Assembly (NCBI RefSeq): GCF_039652435.2
Contig: NZ_CP190246.1
Span: 3,968,001-4,032,000 of the forward strand
Source of the DNA: Niabella insulamsoli
GTDB lineage: Bacteria; Bacteroidota; Bacteroidia; Chitinophagales; Chitinophagaceae
Length of the DNA: 64,000 nt
Reading direction: 5' to 3'
Shown: positions 47,487 to 56,047 of the stretch, piece by piece
Numbering within the stretch: the stretch's first letter is position 1
Layout: each line of letters begins with the position of its first letter
Made by a program: the position numbers and the translations under genes
The notes under the pieces: model-generated
What the model was told of the DNA's origin: nothing
Seen by the model: the letters and a program-made list of their open reading frames with translations, nothing else
Databases searched by the model: none

Positions 47487-49598
47487 TTATTTTTGGTTGA
47501 AAAAATCGTTTAGGTCGTAATTGTCATCAAGCAGGTCTTCGTAGTCTGCTGTGTCCGCTGCCGATGGCTGTATTAGCTTCGTTTCAGCAGCCTTCATCAC
47601 CTCTTTAAGATGCACGCCGCTCTTTAAAATGCCTTCCGCCGCGGCATAACCGTTAGCCACCTGTTTGCGTTTTTCCTGGGCATCCTGAGCCGTTTTCCAC
47701 TGCTCTGTTTTCTCGTCGAGTATGGCATTTAAGAAAGTGCGACTACCAGTGTAAGTATCTTTTAAAGCGCGTGGGCTTAGTTGAGCCGATTGCGCTACAA
47801 ACCTTATATCATCATTGTTGGTTACCAGTATCCGGCTCATGTCGTAAGGGTCGTAGGCCAGCTGAACTTTAGCGCCGATCAGCTTGCTGTACATCCAGGG
47901 CTCTGGCAGGTCGTAGCTGTATTTCGTTCCTTTGATCACTGGCTCAATGCCCCGGTTACTGATCATTATCGTATCTGTGTGTTTAGGCTGGTGGATGATG
48001 CCAAACTTCATTAGGAAATGCTCGTCGGTAATAAACCTTTTGTCGTCAGCGTGCATTTTATTAAAGGCTTCCAGCCATGTGGCTTCTTTGCTGGGTGCAT
48101 TCAGGTTATTGCGGGTAAAGGCAGGCATTTTTTGGGCAAGGTGAAAAAACTGTTCAAGCTGCTGCTCCGCTTCATATCCGATCATTGGGCGGCTTTTATC
48201 GCGCATACCTTGTTGCAGCAGGTCAGGATTTACGCCGGAGTGCCTTGCCGTTATATTGTTCGCTGTCCAGTTACCCTGGCTTACGGTCTGTTGGCAGCGC
48301 TTAAAATGCGGGCTACCAAAAAGCTGCTCTATATAACCTCTGTGCTTATTACCCTGTCCGGCGGGTACGCGCATGGCAATCGATTCGTAAAATGGCGCGA
48401 GGCTTTTGTTTGCCCAATTATCGGATTTTATTTCCCAGGGCAGGTACCATCCACCGGTAAGGCTGCGCAGGTAATACATCGCATCTAAATAAGCATGGCC
48501 TACCTGCCATTGCCTGGGCACATCACCCTGCACGTAGCTTTTTCCCAGTATCAGGTCGTTAAAGCTGTCAGCCACTACAATCGCCACATATTTGTGAAAC
48601 TGGTATTTTCCGTCCTGGAAAAGAAAGTCCAGGTTATTATCGTCATGCTCCCAAAGCAACATAGGGTTGCTGGCCCGGCGACCTTTCACCTGTTTAATGT
48701 GTCGTTCATTATAAGCGCTTTTGCCATACCTACCCAAATCAACTTCCGCAGCGCGCTTCCTTCTCCACAATCCAACTGCGCCAGCGCTTATCTCTTTATA
48801 TCCGGCCTCCTTTGCCCATGAATTATAGATCGCAGTAACATATACGTCATCCAGCTGTCTGCCATCTTCAATTAAGCTCAATAGTTTGTTCTCGGCAGCA
48901 ATATCTACCACCTTAGCGGCGCCGCTCTTTACGCCAAAGTTGCCATGTACAAGGCTTTCATATCCAAGCTGCTGGTATTTTTTTAGTGCGCTTGATTTGT
49001 GAGACACTAAGCGAACGTAACTGGTAGGAAACTTAGCGCCAATGCGTCCTGCGGCCTTTTCGGACTTAATAATTTCAATCAACTTTTCCCAAAAATCAGC
49101 CACACTTTTAAAGCCTAATCCTTCCTTTACTAACGCTTTAGTATCCTCAACCGCATCCTTTATAAAATTCATCAAACTGGCTTCGCGGGTATAATTCTTT
49201 ACTTTGTCCGTCGGCAGCGGTTCCGGGTGCCCGTTGGTTCCTTCAAACCGGTAAGCCAGGTAATAGGCTTCTGCTTTTAGGTCTTTAACAATGCGCTCAC
49301 GGATAGGAGCGATAGAGGTATATTGATAGATGTCACCGCATTTACATGGCTCATCGTTATGCTTACATCCCATGCGAGCCGCCAGCTTAGAAGTAATATC
49401 TGCTTTGCGTGTTTCGTTGCAGTTTTCATAAGGCAGGATATTCATTCTTGCATCGTCCGGGTGATTTTCAAAAGGCCAGCTGGTACCGCGATTGGTAAAG
49501 GCACTTTTTAAAGTCCCGTCTGCGTAGCCCAGCCATTTCAACCCTTTAACGGTAAGGCAAATACCCAGTTCTTTATGTTGATAGAAAAAATCTTGCAT
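47487..49598 (-). CDS. MuA-like DDE transposase
   Basis: This is a 703-residue protein. The catalytic core shows MLLWEHDDNNLDFLF (first Asp at 319 or 320), WEIKSDNWANKSL (Asp393) and NKHRGYIEQLFGS (Glu424), the D-D-E triad with the W/N context of Mu transposases. The N-terminal part has a Cys-rich stretch (CKHNDEPCKCGD) and DNA-binding regions for the element ends. The C-terminal part includes a beta-barrel and a charged tail (ETKLIQPSAADTADYEDLLD) that should contact the MuB-like ATPase. It catalyses phage integration and replicative transposition. Full length for the family. Confidence 0.93.
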   Translation of the reverse strand: MQDFFYQHKELGICLTVKGLKWLGYADGTLKSAFTNRGTSWPFENHPDDARMNILPYENCNETRKADITSKLAARMGCKHNDEPCKCGDIYQYTSIAPIRERIVKDLKAEAYYLAYRFEGTNGHPEPLPTDKVKNYTREASLMNFIKDAVEDTKALVKEGLGFKSVADFWEKLIEIIKSEKAAGRIGAKFPTSYVRLVSHKSSALKKYQQLGYESLVHGNFGVKSGAAKVVDIAAENKLLSLIEDGRQLDDVYVTAIYNSWAKEAGYKEISAGAVGLWRRKRAAEVDLGRYGKSAYNERHIKQVKGRRASNPMLLWEHDDNNLDFLFQDGKYQFHKYVAIVVADSFNDLILGKSYVQGDVPRQWQVGHAYLDAMYYLRSLTGGWYLPWEIKSDNWANKSLAPFYESIAMRVPAGQGNKHRGYIEQLFGSPHFKRCQQTVSQGNWTANNITARHSGVNPDLLQQGMRDKSRPMIGYEAEQQLEQFFHLAQKMPAFTRNNLNAPSKEATWLEAFNKMHADDKRFITDEHFLMKFGIIHQPKHTDTIMISNRGIEPVIKGTKYSYDLPEPWMYSKLIGAKVQLAYDPYDMSRILVTNNDDIRFVAQSAQLSPRALKDTYTGSRTFLNAILDEKTEQWKTAQDAQEKRKQVANGYAAAEGILKSGVHLKEVMKAAETKLIQPSAADTADYEDLLDDNYDLNDFFNQK

Positions 49599-49606
49599 GT
49601 AGGTAA

Positions 49607-50005
49607 TTATATTTCAGCGATATATATTTCAGCTCGATCACCCTCAAACCATTCGAGGTAGGCCTTAAGTTCTTCAAAAGAAAGACCAGCTTTCGACCTG
49701 GCCTTTCTTAAAAGAGCCGCCCTGCTTATTTTATCAAGAATTAAGATATCGCTCCATATTACAGTATCGCCGGTATCTCTCCAGCGCCAGTTTTTTTCTA
49801 CCAAAGAGGGCATCAGGCGATTGAGCAATTCCTTTTTTTGCTCACTCAGGTAATTTTCAATATCCTCTGGCGAAAGGGCTAATAGCGCAATTTTGGTTTT
49901 AACCCTCAATTGTCGGATATCATTAATTAAATGCATATCCTGCTGGGAAATGTGTATTTTTCCGCCTGCCCCATTATCAAAATAAACCCCTCTTTCTCTA
50001 TCCAT
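49607..50005 (-). CDS. Early phage protein upstream of transposase, unknown
   Basis: This is a 132-residue protein. Its first half contains GVYFDNGAGGKIHISQQDMH and its second is charged and helical (ALLRKARSKAGLSFEELKAYLEW). It lies between the Ner-like gene and the transposase with an 8-bp gap. The location suggests an early regulator, but no fold is recognised. Confidence 0.55.
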   Translation of the reverse strand: MDRERGVYFDNGAGGKIHISQQDMHLINDIRQLRVKTKIALLALSPEDIENYLSEQKKELLNRLMPSLVEKNWRWRDTGDTVIWSDILILDKISRAALLRKARSKAGLSFEELKAYLEWFEGDRAEIYIAEI

Positions 50006-50065
50006 CTTTTTTGTATTAATGATTAATAATTAGCGACTTGTGCAATTTTTCCTCTCATTTTTGGC

Positions 50066-50335
50066 CTAAATACCGCGCATTTCCGTACCGTTTGGGGTAC
50101 ATTCAGGCCCATTTTCGTTAGTTATTTCAGGCATTAACTGCCTTACTTCGTCCACCACCCGGTTAAAACCTTCAACTAAAGCCATATAGGCGGTGACTAC
50201 TTTTTCGTTTTTGCGATCCATATTCAGGACATAGCGAGCTTCTCGCACAGAAACACCCGCCAGTTCCGAAGCTTCTCTGGTAAAAAAAGCCTGTCCTAAT
50301 TCCCTTTTTCTTGTATTGCTCACTGTTTTAGTCAT
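50066..50335 (-). CDS. Ner/Cro-like early repressor
   Basis: This is an 89-residue protein with an N-terminal basic arm and a helix-turn-helix (AFFTREASELAGVSVREARYVL). It is the first gene of the early operon, divergent from the S24 repressor. The ATG at 50335 is chosen because a further upstream codon falls inside the -7 box of the early promoter. By position and fold it should compete with the lysogenic repressor, as Ner does in Mu (inference). Confidence 0.68.
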   Translation of the reverse strand: MTKTVSNTRKRELGQAFFTREASELAGVSVREARYVLNMDRKNEKVVTAYMALVEGFNRVVDEVRQLMPEITNENGPECTPNGTEMRGI

Positions 50336-50358
50336 ATTTTTGCTGTTCCTTACAACGG

Positions 50359-50404
50359 AACTCAAAGATATATCAAATAATTTGAGTTTTCCAAATAATC
50401 TGAG
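50359..50404 (-). promoter_or_regulatory. Early promoter and repressor operators
   Basis: On the minus strand TTTG (50395-50392), 21 bp, then TATCTTTG (50370-50363) gives a Bacteroidota -33/-7 promoter. Overlapping it are 13-bp direct repeats CAAATAATTTGAG (50374-50386) and CAAATAATCTGAG (50392-50404), 18 bp apart, and an inverted AACTCAAA/TTTGAGTT pair (50359-50366, 50381-50388). A repressor bound there would block the early promoter. Confidence 0.8.
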
Positions 50405-50418
50405 AAAAATATTTTGTT

Positions 50419-51348
50419 ATGGGCTTGTTTTTTGGCAAAAATCTTCAACATCTACGTAATTCAAGAGGCTTTAAACTCGCTGAAATGCCCGACAATACAG
50501 GCTTTTCGAGCAGTCAATGGAATAATTGGGAATTAGGAACTTCATTCCCAAAATTTTTGGATTTAATTGAAATTTCAAAATATTTTGGGATTACTTTGGA
50601 TGCTTTAGTCAATGCGGATTTAGAAAAGTCATACCTATCGCAAAAACAGGATGACCAAAATTTACAGGGTAAATCATACCTAAATTCATACCCATCGTCA
50701 TACCTAAATAGCGAAAATGAGGGCAAATTGCCAGCACTTCAAGAGCCGGAAATGCCTTCAAAACGGGGCAAAAAAGGAGAAATTCAGTACCAGGTAAAAG
50801 AGGTTTTCAAGCCGGTAATGGTCACGGTAGATCACCAGGGCAGGGAAAATATTGTGATGGTGCCGGTAAAGGCGCGGGCCGGTTATTTAAACGGCTACGG
50901 CGATCCAGAATTTATACAATCGCTGCCTGCTTACCGGCTTCCTGGGCTTCACAATGGCGTGTTTCGCATGTTCGAAGTGCAGGGCCTTTCAATGTATCAA
51001 ACGCTTTACGATAAAGATATCGTAATCGGCTCTTTTGTAGAACAGGCGCGGGATATACGGGATGACAGGGTACATATTCTTGTCACCAAAGATCATGGCA
51101 TTGTTATAAAAAGGGTGCTAAATAGGGTTAGTAACGACGGGGTGCTAATATTGAAGTCGGACAACTACAAGGATCGGCATTTATACCCGCCGATCGTCCT
51201 GCATCCGGAAGATATTTTGGAGGTTTGGTATTGCAAAATGCGTCTCACCCCGCAGTTTGGCACCCCTGATTTGTACACCAGGTTAGTTGATTTGGAAGGC
51301 CGCTTAACCTTGCTGGAGAATAGCGCGCCCAAACCGGAAGTAAAATGA
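50419..51348 (+). CDS. Lysogeny repressor, XRE helix-turn-helix plus S24 peptidase
   Basis: This is a 309-residue protein. The N-terminal domain (residues about 7-66) is a XRE helix-turn-helix. A polar linker follows with short repeats around KSYL and SSYLN. An S24/LexA-type domain contains the probable cleavage site Ala154-Gly155 (KARAGYLNG), nucleophile Ser191 (VQGLSMY) and Lys231 (IVIKRVL). These residues predict autocleavage on DNA damage and so SOS-type induction, unlike classical Mu c repressor. It is divergent from the early operon across a 83-bp region with operators, and is the last gene before the phage left end. Confidence 0.9.
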   Translation: MGLFFGKNLQHLRNSRGFKLAEMPDNTGFSSSQWNNWELGTSFPKFLDLIEISKYFGITLDALVNADLEKSYLSQKQDDQNLQGKSYLNSYPSSYLNSENEGKLPALQEPEMPSKRGKKGEIQYQVKEVFKPVMVTVDHQGRENIVMVPVKARAGYLNGYGDPEFIQSLPAYRLPGLHNGVFRMFEVQGLSMYQTLYDKDIVIGSFVEQARDIRDDRVHILVTKDHGIVIKRVLNRVSNDGVLILKSDNYKDRHLYPPIVLHPEDILEVWYCKMRLTPQFGTPDLYTRLVDLEGRLTLLENSAPKPEVK

Positions 51349-51486
51349 ACCTAAAATGCACCTATCTTAACGATTCAATTTTTTCGGTCAAAAGGTGAAA
51401 ATCGGCTAAAACCCGCGCCAGTTGTGCATTTTTCGCACTTTTTTCATATTCTTTGATTGTAACCTTTTAATTTAGCCCCCTTAGCA
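51349..51486. other. Phage left terminus and host junction
   Basis: This is 138 bp between the repressor stop and the CE8 stop. It contains AACGATTCAATTT (51370-51382), whose reverse complement occurs near the other junction (13345-13357). It also holds the flanking repeat at 51436-51444 and, outside it, an arm at 51456-51476 that is inverted relative to 13320-13340 (19 of 21 bases). No gene. Confidence 0.5.
51436..51444. repeat. Flanking direct repeat, phage left end
   Basis: This is the second copy of CACTTTTTT, about 90 bp after the end of the repressor gene, where the Mu left terminus is expected. A single copy in the joined host sequence gives a continuous, A/T-rich intergenic region. 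Confidence 0.5.
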
Positions 51487-52533
51487 TCAATTCCGTGCGG
51501 GCCATTTAAAGGGTTTCAAAGCAATTTGTTTGAACCAGTCCTTTTCCCCAGGCAAATCCACATGATCCAACGCGAAAATATTTTCCAGTGTGTACAATTC
51601 GGCTTGCTTATCGGTAAGTTGTTTCGACCATTTTACTCTTCCTGCAGGATTAGCGCCCGGGCCTTTGCTTTTATATTCCGCATAAAAAACCGTCTGTTCA
51701 TTTTCAGGATTACTCCAATTGTTCCAACCTTCGGCGGCGATCTGAGCGGGGAGTTCGCAACGAATAAAAACCGTTTTCGCATGGGCGCGCCATGGTCTTC
51801 CCAAATAAATTCTATCAACATCAGCAGCGGCAATAATTTTACAATCCAGAAAAACATAGCCAAATTTTTTTCCGGGGGTAGTGCTGGCCGCGGTTATATA
51901 AGAATCGGATTTTTCTTTGATGGTGCAACGTTGAAATACGGCGGTTGACGGACCGAAAATAAAATCGGTGGTGCCTTCAACATAACAGTCCACAAATAAT
52001 TGCCGCGCGGTTTCGCCCGCGCTAAATATGGTGTCCTGATCGCCGATGAACCGACAGTTTCGGAACAGCGCCTTGTCTGCATCCACATATAAGGCTACCG
52101 CCTGGCCTACACGGCCGGCATTGTTTTCAAAAGTAATATTGAAAGCGGCAAACCGGTTGCCTGATATCTTCGCAGTGAAAGAAGTAAAAGTGGTGAGTTT
52201 TCCGCGCCCCGAATAATCATTAAATCGAATAATCGTGCTATCAACATTCTCACCAATAAAAGTAACATCTGTATTATTGGCCGGCAGTTCAATCTTTTCA
52301 TTATAAACGCCATTTTTGATATACAAAGTAATCGGCGCTAAGGGATACACCCTCATGGCATCAATGGCTTCCTGGATATATTTGTAGTCGCCGCTGCCAT
52401 CTTTGGCCACGGTAAAAATGTATTTATATTTGGAAGGGTTAGCCGTTTGGGCATTCACAAAGTGCTGAACCCATAAGATCAATACCAGCAGCAGCACGCA
52501 ATACCTTCCTTCAAACTTTATTTTCATCCGCAT
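51487..52533 (-). CDS. Secreted pectinesterase, CE8 (second copy)
   Basis: This is a 348-residue protein with a signal peptide (CVLLLVLILWVQHFVNAQ) and CE8 motifs: VAKDGSGDYKYIQEAI, GQAVALYV, IGDQDTIF, GTTDFIFGP and YLGRPWRA. It is clearly paralogous to the copy at 12333, but carries a short C-terminal extension (DLPGEKDWFKQIALKPF). In the phage-free locus its stop would lie about 230 bp upstream of the other copy's start. Confidence 0.95.
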   Translation of the reverse strand: MRMKIKFEGRYCVLLLVLILWVQHFVNAQTANPSKYKYIFTVAKDGSGDYKYIQEAIDAMRVYPLAPITLYIKNGVYNEKIELPANNTDVTFIGENVDSTIIRFNDYSGRGKLTTFTSFTAKISGNRFAAFNITFENNAGRVGQAVALYVDADKALFRNCRFIGDQDTIFSAGETARQLFVDCYVEGTTDFIFGPSTAVFQRCTIKEKSDSYITAASTTPGKKFGYVFLDCKIIAAADVDRIYLGRPWRAHAKTVFIRCELPAQIAAEGWNNWSNPENEQTVFYAEYKSKGPGANPAGRVKWSKQLTDKQAELYTLENIFALDHVDLPGEKDWFKQIALKPFKWPARN

Positions 52534-52629
52534 ATTTTTTATGATTTGATGGATCGGAACTTATCAGGTATAAAATTTTAATCGCCCGGTACCATGAAGA
52601 ATTTATAATGAACATTTCATCTACTTATT

Positions 52630-53925
52630 TTATTGTAGCCATTTCCAGCGTTTCGCCCAGTCTAATAATACTGCAGTTCTCCATTTTGAAATCGTTGTGC
52701 CACCTTGTATTTTACCGTCGTAAAGTTTTGGATCCGCTTTATCCGTGAACCAGTTTTTACCCAGTTTATAATCGGTCGTGTTTTGCCTGCCCGGCCAGGA
52801 ATTGGTTACGACCAACTGGCCGCGCTGCGTGGGAAAACCAGGAATATCAGAGGTAAATTGATAGCTGATAACTTCTGCCTGTTTGGGAGCAAAGCGAAGC
52901 CCATACCGCCCATCGCCCAAATAGTAGCCGGCCCACTTCTGCACGTTATTTTTGTAGGGCGTTTCCATCCAGAAACAAATAGAACCTGGCGGCTTGTTAA
53001 TTTCAGGCCCTGCCAGAAGAAATTCTACTACGGTGCAATAAGCCACGGTATCCCGCAGGCTCGTCATCCGGTCAAAAATCACGCGCGGACTGTGTTCGAT
53101 TCTTTCAAAACTGCCGCCCCAGCTTTCCCGAAAAGGATTCGCGGGGTCGCCATCCATCAAGTAGAGCAGCGATGGCGTGTCGCCCATTTTCACTTCACCC
53201 TCATAATAATTTTTAAAATCTCTGCCGAGAAAACCGGCCTGCTGTATAAACTTGTTATAATAACCAGTCGGCGAAACACTATCAATAATTTTGTTGTTGG
53301 AGAAAAAGCCGTAATAAGAAGCGTTTACTTCAATAAACCATAAGTCAGGAAAATTTTCCGCAATATAGGCGTAGCTGTTGGCGCTCCATTTTTTATTAGG
53401 CCCGCCGATCCAATACACTCTGATCTTGCTTTGAATATCCGGCGCGTCATGCAGGGCCTGAGCCAGATCCTCCAGCCCTCCCCAAACTAAAACCCAAAGC
53501 GGTTGGGCGTGATTTTTTTTTGCGCATTTTATCAGCCATTCAGAACCTTCAGTTGCTGTAGTAAAACCCGCGTAACGCGCATTGCCCTGCCGGCCTTGCC
53601 TGGTAACCGATCTTAGATAAGCCGGCGTTGCCAAACCCTGCACATGTTGCGACAGCTTGGGAAAATCTTTTTCGTATAAATCAATCATTCGAAGGATCTC
53701 TTTTTTGTTTCCATTGCCATAGGATGGAGAAGAAATAAGCCCCTCGATTGTAAACCGATCGCTGTACATCAACAGGTGCGTCATCGATTGATTGTCGTCC
53801 GGGTCGGTGCCGCCGATATCCGTACTCACAACGATTCGGGGTTTATTAGGCACCGGATGTTGCGCCATCGAAATGTTAGCAGCAACCGAGATAAAGATTA
53901 ATATGATTAAAACAGTTTTCTTCAT
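52630..53925 (-). CDS. Secreted DUF1593 nucleoside hydrolase-like protein
   Basis: This is a 431-residue protein with a signal peptide (TVLIILIFISVAANISMAQ). RIVVSTDIGGTDPDDNQSMTH carries the clustered Asp residues of the nucleoside-hydrolase fold, and VLVWGGLEDLAQAL plus YWIGGPNKKWS follow the DUF1593 layout. The C-terminal part (DIPGFPTQRGQLVVTNSWPG) is a beta-sandwich. DUF1593 proteins recur in pectin loci, probably acting on a glycosidic bond, but the substrate is unproven. It overlaps the CE12 gene by four bases. Confidence 0.85.
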   Translation of the reverse strand: MKKTVLIILIFISVAANISMAQHPVPNKPRIVVSTDIGGTDPDDNQSMTHLLMYSDRFTIEGLISSPSYGNGNKKEILRMIDLYEKDFPKLSQHVQGLATPAYLRSVTRQGRQGNARYAGFTTATEGSEWLIKCAKKNHAQPLWVLVWGGLEDLAQALHDAPDIQSKIRVYWIGGPNKKWSANSYAYIAENFPDLWFIEVNASYYGFFSNNKIIDSVSPTGYYNKFIQQAGFLGRDFKNYYEGEVKMGDTPSLLYLMDGDPANPFRESWGGSFERIEHSPRVIFDRMTSLRDTVAYCTVVEFLLAGPEINKPPGSICFWMETPYKNNVQKWAGYYLGDGRYGLRFAPKQAEVISYQFTSDIPGFPTQRGQLVVTNSWPGRQNTTDYKLGKNWFTDKADPKLYDGKIQGGTTISKWRTAVLLDWAKRWKWLQ

Positions 53926-54662
53926 TTTTTTACGATTCTTGCTGCCAGCTCCGGCAACTGCCTTCTTATATCGGACAGTACTATTTCTGCAATGCGGCGC
54001 GCGCCCAGTTCGTTGAAATGCGTGTCATCCATTTTACCATCCGGGTAATTGGGATGCTCGCCAGGCGCCATATGTAAAAACAAAAGTTTAGATGTCTCCA
54101 CACCAAACTGTTGGTACAGCTGCTGCGCTTTAACATCCATGTCGATGAGCACAACCTGATGCTCCTTAGCCACATCCCTTACAATCTGTGCATATACTTC
54201 GTGCGTCCCTACCACGTTACCCGCACTGTCAAACTTGCGCCTGGCAACGGGTGTAAGCAAAACCGGCGTGGCTCCCTTTGCTCTTGCTTCGGCTACAAAT
54301 CGGGCCAGGTTGTTTTTAAATGCTACTTCAGTCGTGTAAGTTTTTTTCGTCGGCACTTCATCGTTATGCCCGAATTGAATAAATACATAATCGCCCTTGC
54401 TGCAACTATTCAGGATCTGATCCCAAAGCCCCTCCTTTCTGAAAGAGGAGGTGCTGCGGCCGTTCTTTGCCAGGTTCACAACTTCTATCGTGCTGTCCCA
54501 AAAGTACACGAAGGGCATGCCCCAGCCGGTTTCCGGATAAGCGTTGGTTCTTTTTATAGCGCAGGTTGAATCTCCAGCTAAAAAAATTTTTGTTTTAGAT
54601 CGCTTGAAAAAAGTGAAAGACATCAAAATAATTAGCGGCGCGAGGTATCGTATTTTTCTCAT
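53922..54662 (-). CDS. Rhamnogalacturonan acetylesterase, CE12 (SGNH)
   Basis: This is a 246-residue protein with N-terminal hydrophobic export signal. Block I is IFLAGDSTCAI (nucleophile Ser), block II NLAKNGRSTSSF, block III FIQFGHNDE, and block V DDTHFNELGA (Asp and His). This set is diagnostic of CE12. It removes acetyl groups from rhamnogalacturonan I so that lyases can act. Coupled by overlap to the DUF1593 gene and 8 bp from the PL1 gene upstream. Confidence 0.92.
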   Translation of the reverse strand: MRKIRYLAPLIILMSFTFFKRSKTKIFLAGDSTCAIKRTNAYPETGWGMPFVYFWDSTIEVVNLAKNGRSTSSFRKEGLWDQILNSCSKGDYVFIQFGHNDEVPTKKTYTTEVAFKNNLARFVAEARAKGATPVLLTPVARRKFDSAGNVVGTHEVYAQIVRDVAKEHQVVLIDMDVKAQQLYQQFGVETSKLLFLHMAPGEHPNYPDGKMDDTHFNELGARRIAEIVLSDIRRQLPELAARIVKK

Positions 54663-54670
54663 CCGGATTT

Positions 54671-56047
54671 TTATTTTATACCGTTGATATACATTTCGAT
54701 ATTAGTGTATTGTCTGCTTAAACCAAAGACGGAGGCATCCGACGCATCAGACGGGTTTAGTTGGTGCTGTGCTTCCCATTTATCAGGCATGCCATCCTTA
54801 TCCGAATCAGCGAGCGCTGTTCCCGTGTAAGACGGCCATCCGCCCACTTCTGCCGCGTCATTTATAATTCCATTGGTTCCATTCTTTGCTGTTTTCGACC
54901 GGGCCTCTTCAATAAGGCGAAGGTCGACCGCGTCGTATTTAGGTAGGGCGGCGCCTACATTTCCAAGTACGGAAGCATACGCTTTTTGAGCAGTCTCTGT
55001 CTGTACCGGTTCGGCAATTGAAAATGGCGTAGGCACCAATGCTTTGCCCCGGAGCGATTCGGGAAATTCCGTTAAATCAACTCCTTTTTGATTGTCTGTA
55101 GATAGCGCTTTATTTCCAAACATCATATTTCCGCTTACATACCACTGGCCAAAGCCTTTGGCTTTTTGCGCGTTATAATTAGCTTTTACAAATTTCAACA
55201 CATCCGGCGCAGCCGGCCCCGGGATATAATAATTATTGACGAGGTTAATATTTGATTTTCCTCCCTCGATATCGACCTCACCGCCATAACAGGCGTTGGC
55301 ACTTTTCCAGTTAAAAATGACATTGTTCCTATAATCGACCAGCGCCAGCGTATCATGGGCCCTTGCGCCGTTAAACCGAACCGTGCGGCTGTTCTGATTA
55401 GAAATCAGGTTATGATGATACGATGCGTTTTGCCCGCCCCAAACGCCACCGTAAGCCCTTAACCCTTTGTGGTGGTTGGCGTCGTATAAACCTTCACTTA
55501 TGATACTCCATTGCACGGTTACGTTTTTGGTATCATACATGGCAGCGCATTCTTCGTTTGCCCAGGTGAAAGAACAATGGTCGATGATAATTTGCTGGCT
55601 GTTTTCCATCCCGAACCCGTAAACGCCCGTGGCGATTTTCGCGCCGGGACGCGATCTTAAATAGCGGATAATGATATTGCCTCTAACACCCGTTTTATCG
55701 CTGGCGCAGTTTATTATAAACGAGTTGCCACGCAAACAAATTCCATCGCCAGGAGCGGTTTGCCCGGCAATGGTGATATTGGAACGACTGACTTTAAGCG
55801 GCGTTTTTAAATCAATAATCCCGGCCACTGAAAAAACGATGGTAATGGGCTCTCCCGGAAACTCCCGAAAAGCCTGACGAAAACTTCCCTCACCATCATC
55901 ATTCAGGTTGGAAACGATGACCACTTTGCCACCACGCCCGCCGGAGGCGTATTTACCAAAACCTGCTGCTCCCGGGAAAGCCGGTGTTTGAGCCGTTAAA
56001 CCGATCACGTTCAAAAGAATAACACATGCTAATAAATACTTTTTCAT
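54671..56047 (-). CDS. Secreted pectate lyase, PL1 (copy A)
   Basis: This is a 458-residue protein with a signal peptide (LLACVILLNVIGLTAQ) and PL1 beta-helix motifs: AFPGAAGFGKYASGGRGGKV, ITIAGQTAPGDGI, IIIDHCSFTWANEE and NSRTVRFNGARA. The C-terminus has DSDKDGMPDKWEAQHQLNP, a calcium-binding, thrombospondin-type stretch shared by all three copies. It cleaves polygalacturonate by beta-elimination. Here WANEE replaces the WSTDE of the other copies, so its calcium site differs. It overlaps copy B by four bases. Confidence 0.93.
   Translation of the reverse strand: MKKYLLACVILLNVIGLTAQTPAFPGAAGFGKYASGGRGGKVVIVSNLNDDGEGSFRQAFREFPGEPITIVFSVAGIIDLKTPLKVSRSNITIAGQTAPGDGICLRGNSFIINCASDKTGVRGNIIIRYLRSRPGAKIATGVYGFGMENSQQIIIDHCSFTWANEECAAMYDTKNVTVQWSIISEGLYDANHHKGLRAYGGVWGGQNASYHHNLISNQNSRTVRFNGARAHDTLALVDYRNNVIFNWKSANACYGGEVDIEGGKSNINLVNNYYIPGPAAPDVLKFVKANYNAQKAKGFGQWYVSGNMMFGNKALSTDNQKGVDLTEFPESLRGKALVPTPFSIAEPVQTETAQKAYASVLGNVGAALPKYDAVDLRLIEEARSKTAKNGTNGIINDAAEVGGWPSYTGTALADSDKDGMPDKWEAQHQLNPSDASDASVFGLSRQYTNIEMYINGIK

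Larger units (their letters stand above)
13367..51444. mobile_element. Mu-like transposable prophage carrying a DGR
   Basis: This is a roughly 38 kb element bounded by the direct repeat CACTTTTTT. It contains a MuA-like DDE transposase, a MuB-like ATPase, an S24 repressor, DUF3164, large terminase, DUF1320, DUF935 portal, MuF, gpG, contractile sheath, tape measure, baseplate and tail-fibre genes, plus a reverse transcriptase with template and variable repeats. Size and gene content match Mu-class phages of Bacteroidota. The phage left end is at the right of the window. Removing it joins two pectinesterase genes into a sensible host intergenic region. Exact termini are not fixed: no TG...CA ends with a clean 5-bp duplication could be picked, though the repeat may contain the duplication. 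All essential modules look intact except a frameshifted methylase. Confidence 0.92.

Noticed and set aside
52705..53343. A 212-residue plus-strand reading frame
   Set aside because: Antisense to the DUF1593 gene, whose motifs are clear; no recognisable domain in the antisense product.
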